From a virus, in IMG/VR virus record IMGVR_UViG_3300049491_000850, positions 31,516 to 95,515 of that record: DNA of 64,000 nt; one strand, given 5' to 3'. Numbering within the stretch: the stretch's first letter is position 1; every line of letters begins with the position of its first letter. The translations under genes were made by a program, and so were the position numbers. This document shows positions 61,959 through 64,000 of the stretch, piece by piece. Under the pieces are notes generated by a model that saw only the letters and a program-made list of their open reading frames with translations, had not been told where the DNA came from and made no database searches.

Positions 61959-64000
61959 ATGGCACTAACAACATTAAATACTGGATCGATTTCGTTTAAA
62001 AAATTGAGTGGTAAGGTACATACTCAGCAGAATTTTGCTGTGACAGAAGAAGGTATTTCTACTAACGTACAATCTTCTTTTTCAACCGTGTTCGCTCAAC
62101 CGATTGTGAAACTTCCGGTTACACAATCTGGTTTAACATCATTGTATGCAACAAATGGTATTGTTGAAAGAGTTAAGTTCCAAATCGATCTTATTCCTGA
62201 TACACAGATTGCCGTAGGTAAGTCACAGGGTTATAGATTAAAACTACCATCTGATTACAATACCTTCGGTGAACTTTATCCTGAGTTTAGTGCCGGAACA
62301 TATTTATACACTGCTCTTGGTAAACTTCAAATTGTACCTTCACTTTATGGTACATTGAAGCCAGACGGTTCAACTGAATACGATCCAATCTTATATCAAA
62401 CTAACGGTTCAACAGTAATTGCTAAGTTTGATCCGATCAACTGGTACTTCGATCCATACAGTGGAATCTTGTTTGTTCAAGACCCTCCTGCTGGTTATGA
62501 CTCAAGTGCAGCAAGACCCGGTTATCTTGAAGCATTCTTATATGTTGGAGATTATCTTGACGATATTATATTCAGTATTTCAAGTGGAAGTACTGGTACT
62601 ACTGGTCAAAATATTGGTGGTGGTGCTGGTGTATTCAAAGATACAATAAACGTATCTGGTACATCTGTATTAAGATTCAAAACACTTGTTGGTACTGGTG
62701 GAATTAATGTAACTGGTGATACTGATAACATTATTATTGGATTCAGTGGATCAACATCATCGGCAGAATCATCACAAGCAGTTTCAAAAAACTTTTTACA
62801 ATTAGGACATGGTTTTGGTGTAAGTGATGTTGTCGAATATTCTGGTGGTACTTTTATTAAGGCATTGGCATTAGACGGAAGAGATTCTGAAATAATTGGT
62901 ATTGTAAGTAAAGTAATTGACGTTGATAATTTCTCGGTAGTTGTTACTGGTTATGTAAGTGGATTAACCGGAACCAGTGGAAGCAGCACCTACTATGTGA
63001 GTTCAACTGTGGCTGGTGGTATTACGATTAATGAACCAACTTCTGATGGTAGTATTAGTAAGCCAATATTATTCACATTAGGTGCAACCGATGGAATTGT
63101 TTTGTCTTATAGAGGATTTGTAAATGTAACTGGTGTAACTGCAACAACTGAATTCAACGTTACTAACGCTGAAAATGGTTTAACACAGATTGGAAGTACA
63201 GTAGTGTTGGGTGGTGCGTTAACTGGTAATACTGATATTAATGTTAATGGATATGAATTAAAAATTACTGGTAATACTGGTAGTAGAATATTATTACAAA
63301 ATTCTGCTGATGGTGACTACGTAGGACAAAGATATGAAAATACAATTACCGTAGAAGACTATGGAATGAGATTTGAATCGTACAGTGGAAACACCAACGC
63401 TTCAAGTTTAGTTATTAACGATTTAGGTTTTTCATTCACAGGTAAAAATCTTTCGACTGGTAAAAGACATAGATTGTCAGGAAACGATGGTATAATAAAT
63501 ATTGATGGTGTTGATCCTTCGAATACATTACGTACATCGTTAAGAATATCGGCAACACAAGCGTTATTCCAAGACACTAGAACTGGAAGTACTGCTGTTG
63601 GTTTACAGTATAGTTCAAACTACGGTGCTAATTTTACTGCAAGATCACTTGTTGATAGAGGTTATGTTGATAGTGCAGTTGTTAGTGGTTCTGTACTTGC
63701 AAATAATGGTTTAACAAAATCTGGAAATAGAATTCACTTAGGTGGAAACTTAACTGGTAATACTACAATTGCGTCTCCTGATGGATATGATTTTAATGTT
63801 GATACTCAAGGGTATATTAATATCAACGCATATAGAGTAAGATTTGGTGATATTACACCAGCACAACAAATTAATTATGTAATTGATGATGGTGGATTCT
63901 TCTACGTTTCTACAACTAATTCAGTTATAAATTTAAATGATGGTGAAGTTGAAATATCACATTTAAATTCACATATAAGTGTTAATGATAACAACATTAA
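61959..64000 (+). CDS. Tail fibre protein (partial, continues beyond window)
   Basis: The ATG at 61959 (MALTTLNTGSISFKKLSGKV) opens a frame that stays open to the end of the window, at least 680 residues. The first ~195 residues match the start of the 1210-aa fibre; residues about 281-390 match the NGHGFSIGQ-type module of the 847-aa fibre; later parts have strand-rich repeats with TGNTxIxV units (TLTGNTDINVNG and NLTGNTTIASPD). It may be the long distal fibre or carry a chaperone domain at its unseen C-terminus. Confidence 0.82.
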   Translation, partial: MALTTLNTGSISFKKLSGKVHTQQNFAVTEEGISTNVQSSFSTVFAQPIVKLPVTQSGLTSLYATNGIVERVKFQIDLIPDTQIAVGKSQGYRLKLPSDYNTFGELYPEFSAGTYLYTALGKLQIVPSLYGTLKPDGSTEYDPILYQTNGSTVIAKFDPINWYFDPYSGILFVQDPPAGYDSSAARPGYLEAFLYVGDYLDDIIFSISSGSTGTTGQNIGGGAGVFKDTINVSGTSVLRFKTLVGTGGINVTGDTDNIIIGFSGSTSSAESSQAVSKNFLQLGHGFGVSDVVEYSGGTFIKALALDGRDSEIIGIVSKVIDVDNFSVVVTGYVSGLTGTSGSSTYYVSSTVAGGITINEPTSDGSISKPILFTLGATDGIVLSYRGFVNVTGVTATTEFNVTNAENGLTQIGSTVVLGGALTGNTDINVNGYELKITGNTGSRILLQNSADGDYVGQRYENTITVEDYGMRFESYSGNTNASSLVINDLGFSFTGKNLSTGKRHRLSGNDGIINIDGVDPSNTLRTSLRISATQALFQDTRTGSTAVGLQYSSNYGANFTARSLVDRGYVDSAVVSGSVLANNGLTKSGNRIHLGGNLTGNTTIASPDGYDFNVDTQGYININAYRVRFGDITPAQQINYVIDDGGFFYVSTTNSVINLNDGEVEISHLNSHISVNDNNI

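Noticed and set aside
1-64000. CRISPR arrays, insertion sequences and integrase/attachment sites
   Set aside because: No regularly spaced repeats, transposase motifs or integrase gene were seen in the window.

Overview
The window is a piece of a large T4-like contractile-tailed phage (myovirus), very probably infecting a member of the Bacteroidota. Phage identity rests on a T4-type tail sheath, tail tube, tape measure, baseplate hub OB-fold protein and gp26/gp51-like protein, plus T4-type replication genes (gp32-like SSB, UvsX-like recombinase, 5'-3' exonuclease, DnaB-type helicase, aerobic ribonucleotide reductase). The host guess rests on a TTG-N19-TAnnTTTG promoter of the Bacteroidota kind at 51053-51082, a similar one at 11741-11771, a Bacteroidota-style lipoprotein with a Cys followed by an acidic stretch, AT-rich DNA and the near absence of Shine-Dalgarno sites. 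The window has no terminase, portal or major capsid gene, so the genome is much larger than 64 kb.

Layout. 1-1410 (-): nucleotidyltransferase-like gene (cut by the window edge) and small genes including a KTSC-domain protein. 1435-8000: virion proteins on both strands and a small lipoprotein gene. 8134-11415 (+): sheath and tube. 11504-16856 (-): winged-helix protein, ClpP-like protease, RecB/Cas4-like nuclease and a baseplate-hub operon. 16892-22076 (-): PhoH-like ATPase, small unknowns, HAD-like protein, two glycosyltransferases and a probable gp55-like late sigma factor. 22193-29577 (+): gp26/gp51-like protein, tape measure, a large baseplate protein and a gp53/LysM-like protein. 29602-39567 (+): a tightly overlapping sugar cassette (GT2, GT-D and broken GT4 transferases, SAM methyltransferases, UDP-GlcNAc 2-epimerase). 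39596-42151 (+): virion-type genes. 42260-50870 (+): replication and nucleotide metabolism. 50871-52381: no credible gene, but a strong host-type promoter followed by roughly 1 kb of densely folded RNA sequence ending in a tRNA-like cloverleaf. 52382-54544 (+): a 720-aa protein related to the MXAN_6230/SCO0854 family with a TerD-like domain. 54789-64000 (+): modular tail-fibre genes, the last one cut by the window edge.

Regulation. Most virion transcription units are preceded, on the coding strand, by TATTTAT(A/T/G/C). This is the reverse complement of the T4 late promoter TATAAATA and also resembles a variant of the host TAnnTTTG box; a gp55-like sigma factor is a natural candidate reader. 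Several motifs lie only 4-8 bases before the start codon, suggesting leaderless late mRNAs. Intrinsic terminators separate convergent units.

The strongest candidate for something undescribed is the large ornate RNA (about 51089-52055) with its own strong promoter and terminal tRNA-like fold, next to the TerD-like protein gene. It resembles in kind the phage-associated giant RNAs (GOLLD, ROOL), but I cannot assign it to either from sequence alone.
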